NCBI GenBank assembly: GCA_947462335.1
Contig: OX381708.1
Coordinates: 42,039,377 to 42,103,376 of the forward strand
DNA: 64,000 bases
Direction of reading: 5' to 3'
Origin: Harmothoe impar
Lineage: Eukaryota > Annelida > Polychaeta > Phyllodocida > Polynoidae
In this document: positions 24,456 through 36,300 of the stretch, one piece after another
How positions within the stretch are numbered: position 1 is the first letter of the stretch
Layout: every line of letters starts with the position of its first letter
The notes under the pieces: generated by a model
Seen by the model: the letters and a program-made list of their open reading frames with translations, nothing else
Databases searched by the model: none
Told to the model about the DNA's origin: nothing
Translations under genes and position numbers: made by a program

Positions 24456-27400
24456 ATGAGTGACTCTGAAATAAGTGATCTTGAATCTGAGGCTGGGAGT
24501 CTACATCTAGAAACTATGGCTGAAGCTAGGAATGTTGTGAGTGCCATAGGAGAGTTTAGTCCCAATAAAGAAAAATGGGCTAATTATCAAAGAAGGTTTA
24601 ATGCTTGGATGAGAATAAACAAAATCCAGGATGATGAAAAAATTGATGCCTTCATATCTATGGTGGGACCTGAGGTAGTGGATCTTTTGGTTGCATTGTG
24701 TGCCCCTGCTGAAATTGAAACCAAAACATATGCCCAGCTAACAACATTGATTAGTAACCACTATACCTCAGGGTCCAACGAGCTAATCGAGAGCTTCAAG
24801 TTTGATGAGCGCAAACAGGGTGATAATGAGTCTGTGGCAGACTATATAGTGGCCTTAAAAAAAATCAGCATACACTGCGGGTTTGGGGATGAAGACCAAA
24901 TCAAAAAGAGGCTAAGAAACCGCCTGGTTACCGGGTTGAGATCCCCTGCAATCAAAAACAGACTGTTAGGCTTGGGGGCAGGGTTGACATGGGAGAAAGC
25001 CGTAGATATAGGCACGTCCATGGACACGGCTAGCCATGGTAATCAGCTCATGGGGCCTACCCATGAGGTCAACCGGGTTCAACGTGGTAGCTACAAGAAC
25101 AAAGGAAAAGCCCGCACTAAAAATAAGTGTTATCGTTGTGATGGCGACCACGAGGGCCGGTGCCCATTCGAAACGGAAAAGTGTTTCAACTGTGATAAAA
25201 TTGGACACATTGCCAAGGCTTGCAAAACGAAGTCTGCTCAAGGTCAATCTCAGTCGAGAGGTAGCTCACGTCCATACCGTGGCCGCGGAAGAGGTCGCGG
25301 GCGAGGCCAAGGCCGTGCACATTACGTCGATGACGACGAAAAACAAGAGGAAGAGGTCAGTTACGCATCACTGTTTGAAGTTAAAAGCGGAAAATACGGA
25401 GAAATAACAGTGAATGCCCGTGTCGAAAACAACGAAATGACATTTGCTTTAGACACGGCATCGGCAGTTTCGATTGTCGGTGAGGACGACTACAAAGAAT
25501 TCTTCCCCGATTTTGAGTTACGCGAAGCTTCTATCAACTTAAAATCGTACACCGGACACAAAGTTGAGCTACTCGGTGAAATCGACGTCCATGTGGAGTA
25601 CGAGGGTCAAAAGAGACAGTTGCCGCTGGTGATCGCGAAAGGCGTCCGTACACCGTTATTCGGACGGACCTGGCTAAAAGCCATACGTATAGACTGGGAA
25701 AATGTCTTCGCGATACATGCAACGCCCGTGGAACAGCTCCTGCATGAGTATCAGTCCGTGTTCAAAGGAGAGATAGGAGAGATAAAGGGCTTTGAAGCGA
25801 CAATTGAGTTAAAACCAGATGCCACGCCAAAGTTCAAAAAGGCGCGTTCCATTGTCTATAACCTCACAGACGGTGTAAAGAAGGAGCTAAATAGGCTTGA
25901 AGAAAGTGGAGTTTATCGCCGCATTGAAAGAAGTGATTGGGCATCTCCAATAGTAGTGGTTCCAAAAGATAATGGACAGATGAGGTTGTGTGGTGACTAC
26001 AAAGTGACTATAAACAGTGCGGTTGTCGATCAACCATATACGCTACCCACAGCTGAGGATATATTCGCTACGCTGGCGGGTGGTAGCCAGTTTACGAAAC
26101 TGGACCTGTCTAGTGCCTACATGCAAGTGGTGGTGGAGGAAAAGTCAAGAAAGTACCTGACCATCAACACTTTGCAAGGACTTTACGAAGTTACTAGGCT
26201 TCCCTATGGGGTAAAGACAGCACCACACATCTTCCAAAGGATCATGGACCAGGTCTTACAAGGAATTCCTGGTGTTTGCTGCTATATAGACGATATCCTG
26301 ATAACTGCTCCTACAAAGGACGAGCACCTAAAGCGCCTCCAACTGGTACTTCAAAGACTAGACAAGCATGACATCCGAGTGAAACGGGAGAAGTGTTCCT
26401 TCTTGGCTCCCGAAGTCCAATATCTCGGACATGTGATCAGCAAGGAGGGTCGTAGGCCCGTACCAGAAAAAGTGAGCGCAGTAAAAGACGCCAAAGCACC
26501 AGAAGATGTCTCAGAACTTCGCACATTCCTCGGGATGGTCAACTACTATGGTGGGTTCGTTAAGAATTTGTCCACAATTCTCGCTCCGTTAAATAATCTC
26601 CTGCGAGATGACGTCCCCTGGAAGTGGTCAAAGGAGTGCGAAGGGGCATTCGGGAAAGTCAAAGACGCCCTTACCAGTGAAACAGTGTTAACACATTACG
26701 ATGTGAACAAAGAGCTTCTCCTCGCGACAGACGCATCTCCTTACGGAGTTGGTGCGGTTCTGTCACACGTTGACGAGAACGGAGAGGAGCGACCAATTGC
26801 CTACGCGTCAGTGACTCTAACGAAAGCTGAGAGGAACTACGCCCAAATAGAACGCGAAGCGTTAGGCATTATCTTCGGAGTTAAGAAATTCCACAAGTAC
26901 CTGTATGGTAGGTCATTTACACTGTTGACCGACCATAAGCCACTGACCAAAATATTGGGTCCAAAAACGGATGTGCCAACGTTGGCAGCACTAAGACTGC
27001 AGAGATGGTCTCTCATTCTGATGACCTACAACTATGAGGTCAAATATAAAAGATCAGAGGATCATGCCAATGCCGACTATCTGAGTCGGGCACCAGTGGA
27101 CATAGCCAAAGAGAATATGGAAGCTGAAGTGAACTATTTTAGCCACACTGACAAGCTACCGATCAACGCCAGAGACATCAAAGAAGCGACCCGAAAAGAT
27201 CGGATCCTCACCAGAGTGTATGAGTTCACCATGAATGGTTGGCCGAACCATGTTGATGATGATGAACTGTCAGCATTCTATATCAGACGACACGAGCTAT
27301 CGTGTGACCAAGGATGTCTTCTGTGGGGAATGCGAGTTATCATTCCACAGAAACTGCAGGAGCGAATGCTAGAAGAGCTACACATCGAGCACATCGGTAT

Positions 27401-28550
27401 AGTGCGCATGAAAGCACTAGCTCGTAGCTACCTGTGGTTTCCCGGCATCGACAATGCTATAGAAGCATTAATAAAAGCATGTAAAACATGCCTGAGTCTC
27501 AAGAACGATCCACCAGCATCTCCGATGTATCCATGGCGATATCCTCAAAGGCCATGGGACCGACTGCACATAGACTTTGCAGAGTACAAATCTGAAATGT
27601 TCCTAGTGGTAGTAGACGCACACTCAAAGTGGTTAGATGTAGTGCTTATGAAATCTACGACCGCAGAAAAGACTATAGAGGTACTGGAGCGGATGTTCGC
27701 CCATAACGGGTTCCCAAGAGAGGTTGTGAGCGACAACGGCCCACAATTCATCGCGGAAGTGTTTCGCGAGTTCCTGCATAACAAGGGTATAAAACATACC
27801 TTGACCGCTCCCTACCATCCAGCGTCCAACGGACTTGCAGAACGAGCGGTGCAGACCCTGAAAAATGCCTTAAAGCGGCATACATTGGACGAGAAACCCG
27901 GCATGACTACTCACAGAAAGCTGTGTAGTTTCCTCCTGTCGTATAATTCGACGCCTCACTCGGTGACAGGGGTATCCCCATCCGAGTTGTTTCTCAAAAG
28001 ACAGCTTCACACGCGGTTGTCGATGATAAAACCTGACCTTCATGTGACGGTGGAGGGAAAACAGGACAAAATGATAGAGTATCGAGACCAGCGAGTGCCA
28101 CAGCTAAGAGAGTTCGAGAAAGGAGAAAGAGTACGTGTAAAGAACTGCCGAGGCACCGACGTAAAGTATGTACCAGGATCCATAGTGTCTAGGAAGGGTC
28201 CCGTACAGTACTTGGTACGAATCGGCCGTAACATCCGTTACGTCCATGTCGACCATCTTCGAAAGTCCGGCGAAGCCATCGAAGATGACATTGATGACGA
28301 ACAGCTCAGGCCTATGCAAAGGCCAATCACGGATATCATAAGTGATATACCTAAAGGTGGAAATGACCCTGTAGTTGTTGAAACGCCAGCTACGGCCATG
28401 CCACAGGAAGATGTGGTTACCTATGAGGAACCACCTAGAGCTATTCCACCCCAGGTGGTTGCTACTCCACCGAGAGTGCCGTCTCCAAGACGTGTATCTG
28501 TGAGACCTAGAAGGCCTCCAGCAAAGTTCAATGACTATGTGCCTAAATAA
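24456..28550 (+). CDS. Gag-Pol polyprotein of Ty3/gypsy retrotransposon
   Basis: The polyprotein supplies particle and replication functions of the element. Taking the first in-frame ATG at 24456 gives 1364 residues; the frame is open further upstream but without an ATG. Domains: an acidic Gag N-terminus; two CCHC zinc knuckles at 225-256; an arginine/glycine-rich linker; an aspartic protease with the active site DTAS at 333-336; reverse transcriptase with the catalytic YIDD at 610-613; RNase H beginning near D759 (TDASPYGVGAVLS); and an integrase with the zinc motif H976, H979, C1009, C1012 and the catalytic triad D1040, D1093, E1129 (exact D-x35-E spacing). After it come a GPY/F-like segment ending YVHVDHLRKS and a proline/arginine-rich tail. 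All catalytic residues are present, with no stop or frameshift. No chromodomain and no env. Confidence 0.97.
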   Translation: MSDSEISDLESEAGSLHLETMAEARNVVSAIGEFSPNKEKWANYQRRFNAWMRINKIQDDEKIDAFISMVGPEVVDLLVALCAPAEIETKTYAQLTTLISNHYTSGSNELIESFKFDERKQGDNESVADYIVALKKISIHCGFGDEDQIKKRLRNRLVTGLRSPAIKNRLLGLGAGLTWEKAVDIGTSMDTASHGNQLMGPTHEVNRVQRGSYKNKGKARTKNKCYRCDGDHEGRCPFETEKCFNCDKIGHIAKACKTKSAQGQSQSRGSSRPYRGRGRGRGRGQGRAHYVDDDEKQEEEVSYASLFEVKSGKYGEITVNARVENNEMTFALDTASAVSIVGEDDYKEFFPDFELREASINLKSYTGHKVELLGEIDVHVEYEGQKRQLPLVIAKGVRTPLFGRTWLKAIRIDWENVFAIHATPVEQLLHEYQSVFKGEIGEIKGFEATIELKPDATPKFKKARSIVYNLTDGVKKELNRLEESGVYRRIERSDWASPIVVVPKDNGQMRLCGDYKVTINSAVVDQPYTLPTAEDIFATLAGGSQFTKLDLSSAYMQVVVEEKSRKYLTINTLQGLYEVTRLPYGVKTAPHIFQRIMDQVLQGIPGVCCYIDDILITAPTKDEHLKRLQLVLQRLDKHDIRVKREKCSFLAPEVQYLGHVISKEGRRPVPEKVSAVKDAKAPEDVSELRTFLGMVNYYGGFVKNLSTILAPLNNLLRDDVPWKWSKECEGAFGKVKDALTSETVLTHYDVNKELLLATDASPYGVGAVLSHVDENGEERPIAYASVTLTKAERNYAQIEREALGIIFGVKKFHKYLYGRSFTLLTDHKPLTKILGPKTDVPTLAALRLQRWSLILMTYNYEVKYKRSEDHANADYLSRAPVDIAKENMEAEVNYFSHTDKLPINARDIKEATRKDRILTRVYEFTMNGWPNHVDDDELSAFYIRRHELSCDQGCLLWGMRVIIPQKLQERMLEELHIEHIGIVRMKALARSYLWFPGIDNAIEALIKACKTCLSLKNDPPASPMYPWRYPQRPWDRLHIDFAEYKSEMFLVVVDAHSKWLDVVLMKSTTAEKTIEVLERMFAHNGFPREVVSDNGPQFIAEVFREFLHNKGIKHTLTAPYHPASNGLAERAVQTLKNALKRHTLDEKPGMTTHRKLCSFLLSYNSTPHSVTGVSPSELFLKRQLHTRLSMIKPDLHVTVEGKQDKMIEYRDQRVPQLREFEKGERVRVKNCRGTDVKYVPGSIVSRKGPVQYLVRIGRNIRYVHVDHLRKSGEAIEDDIDDEQLRPMQRPITDIISDIPKGGNDPVVVETPATAMPQEDVVTYEEPPRAIPPQVVATPPRVPSPRRVSVRPRRPPAKFNDYVPK

Positions 28551-28782
28551 CTGTTCTATTTCAGAGACTGATATATTTGTGTTTCTGACACTACTGTTCA
28601 TGTTAAAGTAACATTACATAAAGATAAGAGTTATCATTATCAGTAATCTCAAAGAGATAAAAGACTCCTTATACTATACTACAGTAATATCAAAGAGACT
28701 CAAAGACTTTAAGTTCATGGACACCAATAAGGTGATGTTTAACCATATGTTTATTCCAGCATATATATTAAGTGTGGAGGAG
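28551..28782 (+). other. Retrotransposon 3' untranslated region and polypurine tract
   Basis: This lies between the gag-pol stop and the 3' LTR. It has repeated CAAAGAGA-type words around 28650-28705 and ends with the purine-rich AGTGTGGAGGAG (28771-28782), directly abutting the LTR, where plus-strand priming is expected. Confidence 0.8.
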
Positions 28783-28941
28783 TGTTGTGTACTCACGTCT
28801 ACAGCGACTACGACCATGTTTACTACTGTAACCCATGAACGGCATCACCTCTGTCAAGCTTTGGTCTGTACAACATGCTATCCGTTCACGAGTCTACGAC
28901 GACGTTGGTCATACGTAATAAACGACTTCACGAACACAATA
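28783..28941 (+). repeat. 3' LTR of the Ty3/gypsy element
   Basis: A 159-bp copy that reads base for base like the 5' LTR, with AATAAA at 28917-28922. It is followed immediately by the target duplication ATAAC (28942-28946). Confidence 0.97.
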
Positions 28942-28946
28942 ATAAC

Positions 28947-29930
28947 TATATAATTAATAATATTCATGGAATATATAATCAGACGTGGCCTGTAGGTAGG
29001 CTGCCTAATTGCTCTAGGGCAATTCGTTTAGATATGTAGGGTAATATTTACATGCATGCAACTCAGAAACTTGCAACATTGGCCACAGTTAACCCGAAAT
29101 GAGTATAATAAACTAAATACTGGTCAAAGCATGCATGCATCTCTGAATACATATTATTTATACAATGACATTGCAATATGTATGCATGTCATGTTAGCTC
29201 TCGTGAATAACCTTTTAGATTTCATTTTCATGATTAGGCCTACACAGAAGAGCAAAGTCTATCAAACACTGATTCTGATCACGCCATGTATCGACTTCCG
29301 CTCATAGATACGAGAAGAAAAGGGCAAATGCATTGCGCAATTCGTGGTCACATATAGCCTATACACAATGATTGGGCATGGTGCTTCCCTTGAATCCGAA
29401 ATGCATTATTGAGACAAAAACAGCGAAATCAGCAGGTCGTAAATTCTCTTCCGTCTATTAAAAGGGCATACATGTATAGCTATATATGTTCCTATATGGT
29501 TGGATACCATTCCAATATTTGATAGAGTTATTTGCAGTGAACATGTGTTTTGGCAGAGGGTACGAGGACCGTACCAGGGTGTACTTTTGACAATTTGGAC
29601 GTACGGTCTGCTTTAACAAGTGTGTGTCTCTGCCTGTCACATCCCATGTTAAAAGTCCATACCCCCCAGGCCATACAGGACGGCCTCATAGCACCGACCG
29701 CCGCCGCCTTCCCGCGCTTGGTGAATCATAAATCTAAAAGTCGTCTAGCTCTGCCATCCACATCATTTATAGCTCTGGGACACCGCCCGTAGGCATTAAG
29801 TGCGCTGTAGTAGGGAAGGCCGTGCCATGAACTGTACCGTCCGGGTAAGCCTGGGAAAACGCGCCTTTTTGTCATACTACTCATAAGACAAACCCTACAA
29901 CATGAACCACGAGGCTGCAACCACGAGAGC
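28947..29930. other. Upstream intergenic region before the secreted-protein gene
   Basis: No exon seen. AT-rich up to about 29540, then increasingly CpG-containing (29680-29920), which fits a promoter-proximal region for the gene starting at 30198. Confidence 0.35.
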
Positions 29931-29939
29931 CACAGAGCA

Positions 29940-30197
29940 TTCTATAGTGGGCGTGGTTTAGCTATGTGACATCACGAAGGGCCTGTAGCTGATTGGTCAG
30001 TAGACTTGCCAGTCACCTAACTAGGTCGGCCAGACGCTGAGACTGGGATCCCTCGCGCGGCCTCCCCTCAGACAGCAGAGAGACACAGAACAGAGCAGGT
30101 GGTGTCATCTTTGGAGCTTACCTGGCACCTGAGTGATCACAGTGGAGTATAGACAGACTATTGCTGGAGGCAGATAAGGATATTAAGCGGCTTAGAG
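29940..30197 (+). promoter_or_regulatory. TATA-less promoter and 5' UTR candidate
   Basis: A CpG-containing block lies just upstream of the signal-peptide exon. Elements visible: a GC/CACCC-type box GGGCGTGG (29949-29956), the CRE/AP-1-like TGACATCA (29967-29974) and an inverted CCAAT box ATTGG (29992-29996). No TATA box. A start site at roughly 30050-30100 would be expected. An upstream regulatory role is inference from motif spacing. Confidence 0.5.
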
Positions 30198-30355
30198 ATG
30201 GAGATTAAGTGGTTTACGGGTTGTCTGTACGTGTGTGTGTTCTTCACAGTGCTGGCTGAGAGCCTGGCCTCGTCCTTCTTCAGTAAACACCACAGCAAGT
30301 ACCAACAGAACCACAAGACGCAGCAGACCAAAACTAACAACTTCCTGGAGAAGAG
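30198..30355 (+). CDS. First coding exon of an unidentified secreted protein
   Basis: The ATG at 30198 opens a frame of 52 codons plus two bases. It begins with a clear signal peptide (charged start, hydrophobic core CLYVCVFFTVLAES) followed by a hydrophilic, lysine/glutamine/histidine-rich stretch (SKHHSKYQQNHKTQQTK) without cysteines. The exon ends at a strong donor, AG|GTGAG, at 30355/30356, leaving phase 2. Reading through would hit TGA at once, which supports splicing. No downstream exon is recognisable in the next 33 kb on this strand, so the first intron is probably very long, as in many developmental signalling or matrix genes. I do not recognise the family; the mature protein lies outside what I can see. 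Confidence 0.6.
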
Positions 30356-33300
30356 GTGAGACTCCTTAATGGTTCACCTACAGACCTATTATATCCCTGC
30401 CAACGCTGTTCTATTTAGGGGATTAAGAAAAAGACATGTAGTTGATTATAACCAAGTCCTCATGGAATCATACCATTTATATTATATAGGTTATCGTGTA
30501 TTGCTATTTTCCATTGATCTTTCTTCCTTTGTCTGCTGCCCATTAGCACTATACCTAAATGATTAAATTATTTTAAGTTGGCATAGTTGAATTGTCCCAA
30601 GCGATGCTATATGGAGATATTTAAAGGAATCTAATATAGGGGGCATGTGCAGCCTTAAAACATTGGATTTCCCCTATTTTCAAGTGTGTGAGACAGGAAA
30701 CAGGATTCACTAACCTGAACTAAAGTGTCCACAAAGGATGAATAGAAAGTCTGTTTCTAAGATTCACACCACACACTTCAGAATTTATGTTCTCTGTGGA
30801 CAGCTCCTACTCATATTGTACCTTCAATCTGACCCCTTTCGTTCCTGACATGAATATACAAGTATAGACTATGAGGCTGACTTATAAAGCAGAGTCAAGG
30901 GCCCTGTGCGATATAAATCCATGCACATAAGCCTACCATAGTCTACAGTTTCATTGGGCGTCCCAGAGTCTACAAGTGATTGTTTAGAGGGGAACGTGGA
31001 CATTTGATCACCTATGTTGTTTTATTGGTCATGTAGGATTGGGGGCAACCACGGCTGCCCATAAATGCCATGCCATGGTATCAGCTGGGACGTGTAGGTG
31101 GTTGGATCAGTTCTCATGTATCCAGATAAAGTGAAGGGTATACATGTCACCTAGACTCCATCTACACCTGTAATAGCTATTATTGTTACCCTGATCATCA
31201 CAATATCCAGTGATGTATATTTGGCATGGTTAGGACAGAATTGACATAGACCTTCATCTTCTGACATGTATCACCTAACATGCAGTACATTATACATTAT
31301 TGTGTGACAGTCGTCACTAGTCATTCAATCATAGTATACTAATTTACTGAAACCTGCTGGCCAATAGTCCATGTAAAGTACCAGAGACGGTACAGGCCCC
31401 TACATGCATGGACCTGGGCATCTAGACAAGTATTCAACCGTTTTTGTTTCTGTGTCTCCTCTCTGTGTCTTTTGTACACTTATAGTATGGGGGTGATATT
31501 TCCTAGTTTTCTAGTTTCATTACATAGACTTTCACCTCGCAGTCCATAATCTAGTGTCTTCCCCCTTTAGAGTATCGTCCTCTATATCTGCTCCTCATCT
31601 TAACCATTATCACATCTCGCCAATACTCTTCTTACTTTATTGGTCCCTACATTTATATAGGGATATAGATGCCTCATCATCCTTCTCTCTGTTACAGTTT
31701 ACATCTTTATACATTCTGTTTCCATCCCCAAAACTCAGTCGTTCCTACCCCTCTCACGTGTCTCCTACTCCTCCCCATTCCCATGTTGATCCATATCCTC
31801 CTATTCCTTTGAGGCAGTCCCCATCACAGCTTAATCTCTCCCGTCTCCCCAACCCACCTCCCCAAGAGGCTTAAACATTTGAACCATTTCGCAGTTCACC
31901 TCTTGTGTGAAAGCATGCCCTTCCTGCCGAGACATATGTACTCTAATGCTTAGGTCCCTCACCTGCGAACACCTTAAGGTCTCAGGGGAGGGACTAGCAG
32001 GAGGGATTGGGGACGGTGGGGGGGGGGGGGGGGGGTAGAAATATCGGAGAGGCTTCAAACAAGACATCGTCTTTCAACCGGGCATGCCAGTCTATCCCAT
32101 TTCGCTAGCTCTGTGGGTAAAGGAGGCAGCCGAAATGGGGAGGGTAGAGAAGTGGAGATAGCATATAGACCGGTGTCATAGTACAGGATCTAAGCCAGCA
32201 AGAAAGTCCATTGCGGTTATATAAGCTAGGTAGGAAGGTTGGATTGAGTGGCAGGATTGAAAGAGTGTAAAATACCACAGGCCATGTGGCTAAGTATTGG
32301 AACAGCACAAGAGGACAGAGGAACAGAACTTGTGGAGAAGCCAGGACTAACGCTAAAAGATGAAGGCTACCCAGCAAGGCCCCTTTTAGAATTCACACCC
32401 AGGTGGTTGCCATGGAAGGCATGCTGGCACACTTGTGTTGTCAATGCAACCTTAAGAAGAGAGACGTCCAGGAGAGGCGGTGGGTGGTGAGAGTGGGCTC
32501 ACGACGGGAGACATGTGCTGTTAAGACCTTGCTGTTAGTGGTGCACTCTTTGTGGGAGGATGAGTCAAGGTGTGAGGTGGAGGGATTGTTAAGTGAAAGG
32601 GTCGTGGGGTTAGGGCCTGCTGAGAGGACCATACTGACATCATACCCTATGCTATATACATGATGTTCCATACATATAAAGCCAAAACTAGGCTGTATCT
32701 TAAGGACGGGATAGGAATATGTTGAATCTGAAAATGTATATCAGATGATGCATTACAGTATGGACTATAATAAACTGTTATAAATGTCCTTTTCGCTTTT
32801 CTCCACATGAAATAATGGTCATTATAAAGACCTATTGTCATTGTATTATCATTGTAAAACGTGTGCCTAGAAGATTAATTCTCTTTTACGCTGATCACCA
32901 ATATATTGTTACTCTAATACATATATAATCTGCCATTTTGGTCTTTTGAAGAACATGAATTAGGCTTCGAAAGGGATAACAACCACATCATTTGTAATCA
33001 AAACAGTATGATTGTATCCTGCTTCTGAAAGGTTAGGTTGGGAATGATAAAAACGATTTACAAGAAGACAGACGACCGCTAGTTGGCAATCACTTGAAAT
33101 ATGAGCTGTGGAGAAATGGGAAATGATAAATCCATTAAGTATTTTTGTCACCTGCTGCTAATAAAGAAGGGGCAAGAAGGTGTGGTTTACATTGTTGTTC
33201 TCGTTATAACAGGGGATATTTTAGGAGTTTATTTTCTGTGGGTTTTCATAATTACTTGGACAACGTGGTCACGTGACACTGATTTTCTACTAGTGGTAAT

Positions 33301-36300
33301 GCTATCAGAAGGGCATTTTTCTACATTTTTTTAAAGATATAGATTTATACATTTGCGATTTCAAGGTTATGGAAAATGTATCATGACCTGGTTGTATGTG
33401 AGGGGCTGATTTCCCTACCAACAAAATAACACACCCGCCAGTCGAATCTCAGCGGTGGAATCAACCTTTAAAGCACCTGTAGTAAATAGTGGTACGATCA
33501 GTTACTTACTGAATCAGATAAATTGTAAGCATGTTTCTATTCACAAGAAGTTGTCATTATAAATTATATCAAATCGGGTGTTTTCGAAATAACACCTCCC
33601 AAAAGAATTGCATGGTCACTGTATTGTATTGATGGTAGTGCCGTGCATGATTTTGTGACACCACAGCTGAATAAGAGATTAAAAACATCTTCCAGAATTC
33701 TATCAGAAATTAATGGAGCACAAACCGCCTAATTGAATTCCCACAAGACCACTTTCCCAGGGAAACCAAGCTGATATAACCTTATTTGGTACTCAAATCC
33801 ATTCACCTCTTAACAGGACCTAAAACTGGCTGAAAAGTTAAATCAGAAAAAGGGGAAGGCCCTCTGACCTAGCATCACATTTTTGTACTACTGGATTCGT
33901 TTTCAATTCTGACGTCCTAATTCAGTTGACCCAGGAACCTGTTTTACTGCAGTCAGGGCAATCCAATCCTGGCCAGAGATAACGAACTCTAATTCTGATT
34001 GGTGGATTTGATTTCTCATGCTGTCTTCGTTTGCAAATCAGTCCAAGCCTTGGCTTAAACCATATTTGGATTTTGGCCTTTCTTTTCACCATTATATCAA
34101 TCTTATCATACTAAAAATATACACTACATGATAGATGCTTATTATACAATTGCCAGAAACTTTGGCACAAGAAAGACGTTATTTCCATCGGATGTAGATA
34201 AACTTACCATGAGCAGACATCCGTATAATATGTATAATCAAGATGGAAGATATGACCTAAGACATTTTCCTTTGAAAAAGACAAGTGGAATGTATAGTGG
34301 TGCACTGATACATTGCATACCCCTATTCGATGGTACAGCCATGCAGGATTCCCATGTGTGTATTCTGGGTGGGGATATTGAATAACGTATGGGTGGGCTT
34401 AATCAAAGGTGTTTTCAGGCACCTGAGATGAGGATGACTTAAATATGAGCAATCGTTTTGATGACTGCTTTGGGACAATGTTTTTTAGTTTGCAATGCCC
34501 AGAGATAACAATGAAATATGGACAATTTTCTGAAACTTCAAATAAGTGCTGAAATTGTGTACACCTAGCGGATACCTCGCAATGCCATGTAATAATAGCG
34601 TTGATAGAAAAGATTTTTCAAACGCGAGAGAGAAAAAGAGGGAGAAAATGCTTTTTATATACATACAGATGTGAAGACAACTCACAAATAGAAATAAAAA
34701 GAGAGGCAATGCATTAAACAATGGGCATAGGTTAATGTGCAAACATAAAGGAGGTGAAACCAAGGGGGACGACAGCGAGTAAAAGCGGAAACCTGCAGGC
34801 AGACAAAGGAAGTAAGGAACTAGAAACCTTTAAAAATAGGACCGCCGATATTGGCCAGCCGTGGGAGTTCATTCCGATGTGTGTAGTAGATAAAGTGGCC
34901 GTGTGGATGTAGATGTATGGTAAGTGATGCAGTGAGTCCAGCAGACAAGGCTAACTCCTTACCTCCACCACTTAGAATACAATGACCCCCTCCTCCTGCC
35001 TACTTCCACGGACTGCTCTGGTCGGGAGGAGTTTGGGTACTGCTGTATATATGAGCCACTCCAGGCCCCTCTCTGTCAGACTCCCTGAGGAGCATTTAGG
35101 GGCTTTAGTTGTAGCCACTGTCAGGTGTTATGCTTGTTTGTGGCTTTAGATGCATTCTTTTTATATGTGTTTGTTATTATTACTGTGTGTAAAAGGACCA
35201 CTGAAGCTCCTGATTAACATACCTCAATGAATAGAGGCATTTAAAATACCTGCCTATATAGGTCCCCAAGTCTTGTCCATAATAGGTATAAATATAATAG
35301 AAATATGTTTTTGATATAATTTATGTGTGGCAGCATTACCTTATGGCTTACACCTACCCTCCTTGAATATAGCAGGTCAAAGTTCTCCCAGAAGAAGGCT
35401 CAGACGGTGATCTGTAAATTGTATTTCTGGGAAAATTTTACCTCTCGGGAATGGGTACCCGGGAATCATTAAAAACAACATTTCTAACCAATCAGGGGAG
35501 GGCAGTACAGGTATATTACCAGTGCGCGCTCCTTGGTCTAATTGGTCTGTGGTAGTGAGCGGATCTCCGTCATACATACAGTGATCTGTAAATTGGCCTG
35601 CAAAAAGCTATTGTGTATTTGTTTCCTTGTCCGAGCCTCTTAAATATGTAATGTACCAACTTCTATTGCTGAGGTCAGGCTGCGTTATACGTGGATACCT
35701 CTTGAAAACCAAGTCAGGTAGGAGGGGGCATGTTTTGGCAGACCTAGAGGTAGTGTGTGTTCTCGCTATGCAGCCTTATATGAATCACCATACCAACCAT
35801 CCAACATGGCCAGGTCATACATAGGGCGCTTTGTAACATGTAGGACACTGTACAATGGTGTAACTTTGTACACCTTGTGTTGATAAATGTACATCAGCTC
35901 GGAACTGTGACTGGAGGTAGTTTGATGTACAATGTACTAGTATGTCATCCCTCTGAAGATGGTTTTCATTGATGGCTCAGTACAGCAAATTAGTTAAGCC
36001 ATCAGGATAAGAAGGAGACTTTTGATCTCGTACATTATGTCATACTAATAATTATACTGTAATACTTGAAACGAATGTGTTGGTAAATAGGGCTTGATTG
36101 AGATAAGTCCCACAATATCTGTACATAGCAGTCCGTCTTTTCCGCCAATATCTTGGGATTTTTGGATCTCCTTTACTGATATTCATACGCTTGTGAGTTC
36201 AATCCAGTGTCCTTAACTTGGTCACATTGTATATGAAATGCTGCATAAGAGTTTAATTAAGATATCATTAAATGATGTGTAGTGTGCAGGAGAACTCCCA

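Larger units (their letters stand above)
23977..28941 (+). mobile_element. Complete Ty3/gypsy LTR retrotransposon, Mag/Steamer-like
   Basis: This 4965-bp element has all parts in place: LTRs of 159 bp at 23977-24135 and 28783-28941, a 5-bp target duplication ATAAC (23972-23976 and 28942-28946), a primer-binding site just inside the 5' LTR, one uninterrupted gag-pol frame without frameshift or env, and a purine-rich tract before the 3' LTR. By eye the two LTRs are identical. With the intact frame this implies recent insertion and possible present-day activity. The short LTRs, single fused frame, roughly 5-kb size and paired zinc knuckles (CYRC ... CFNC ... GHIAKAC) fit the Mag clade, which includes SURL of sea urchins and Steamer of bivalves. 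Clade placement is from motif recall, not a tree. Confidence 0.97.

Noticed and set aside
28104..28601. 165-residue minus-strand frame over the retrotransposon 3' end
   Set aside because: Antisense shadow of the gag-pol frame with no independent features.
31554..31874. Serine/proline-rich open frame
   Set aside because: Falls in a C/T-rich low-complexity tract.
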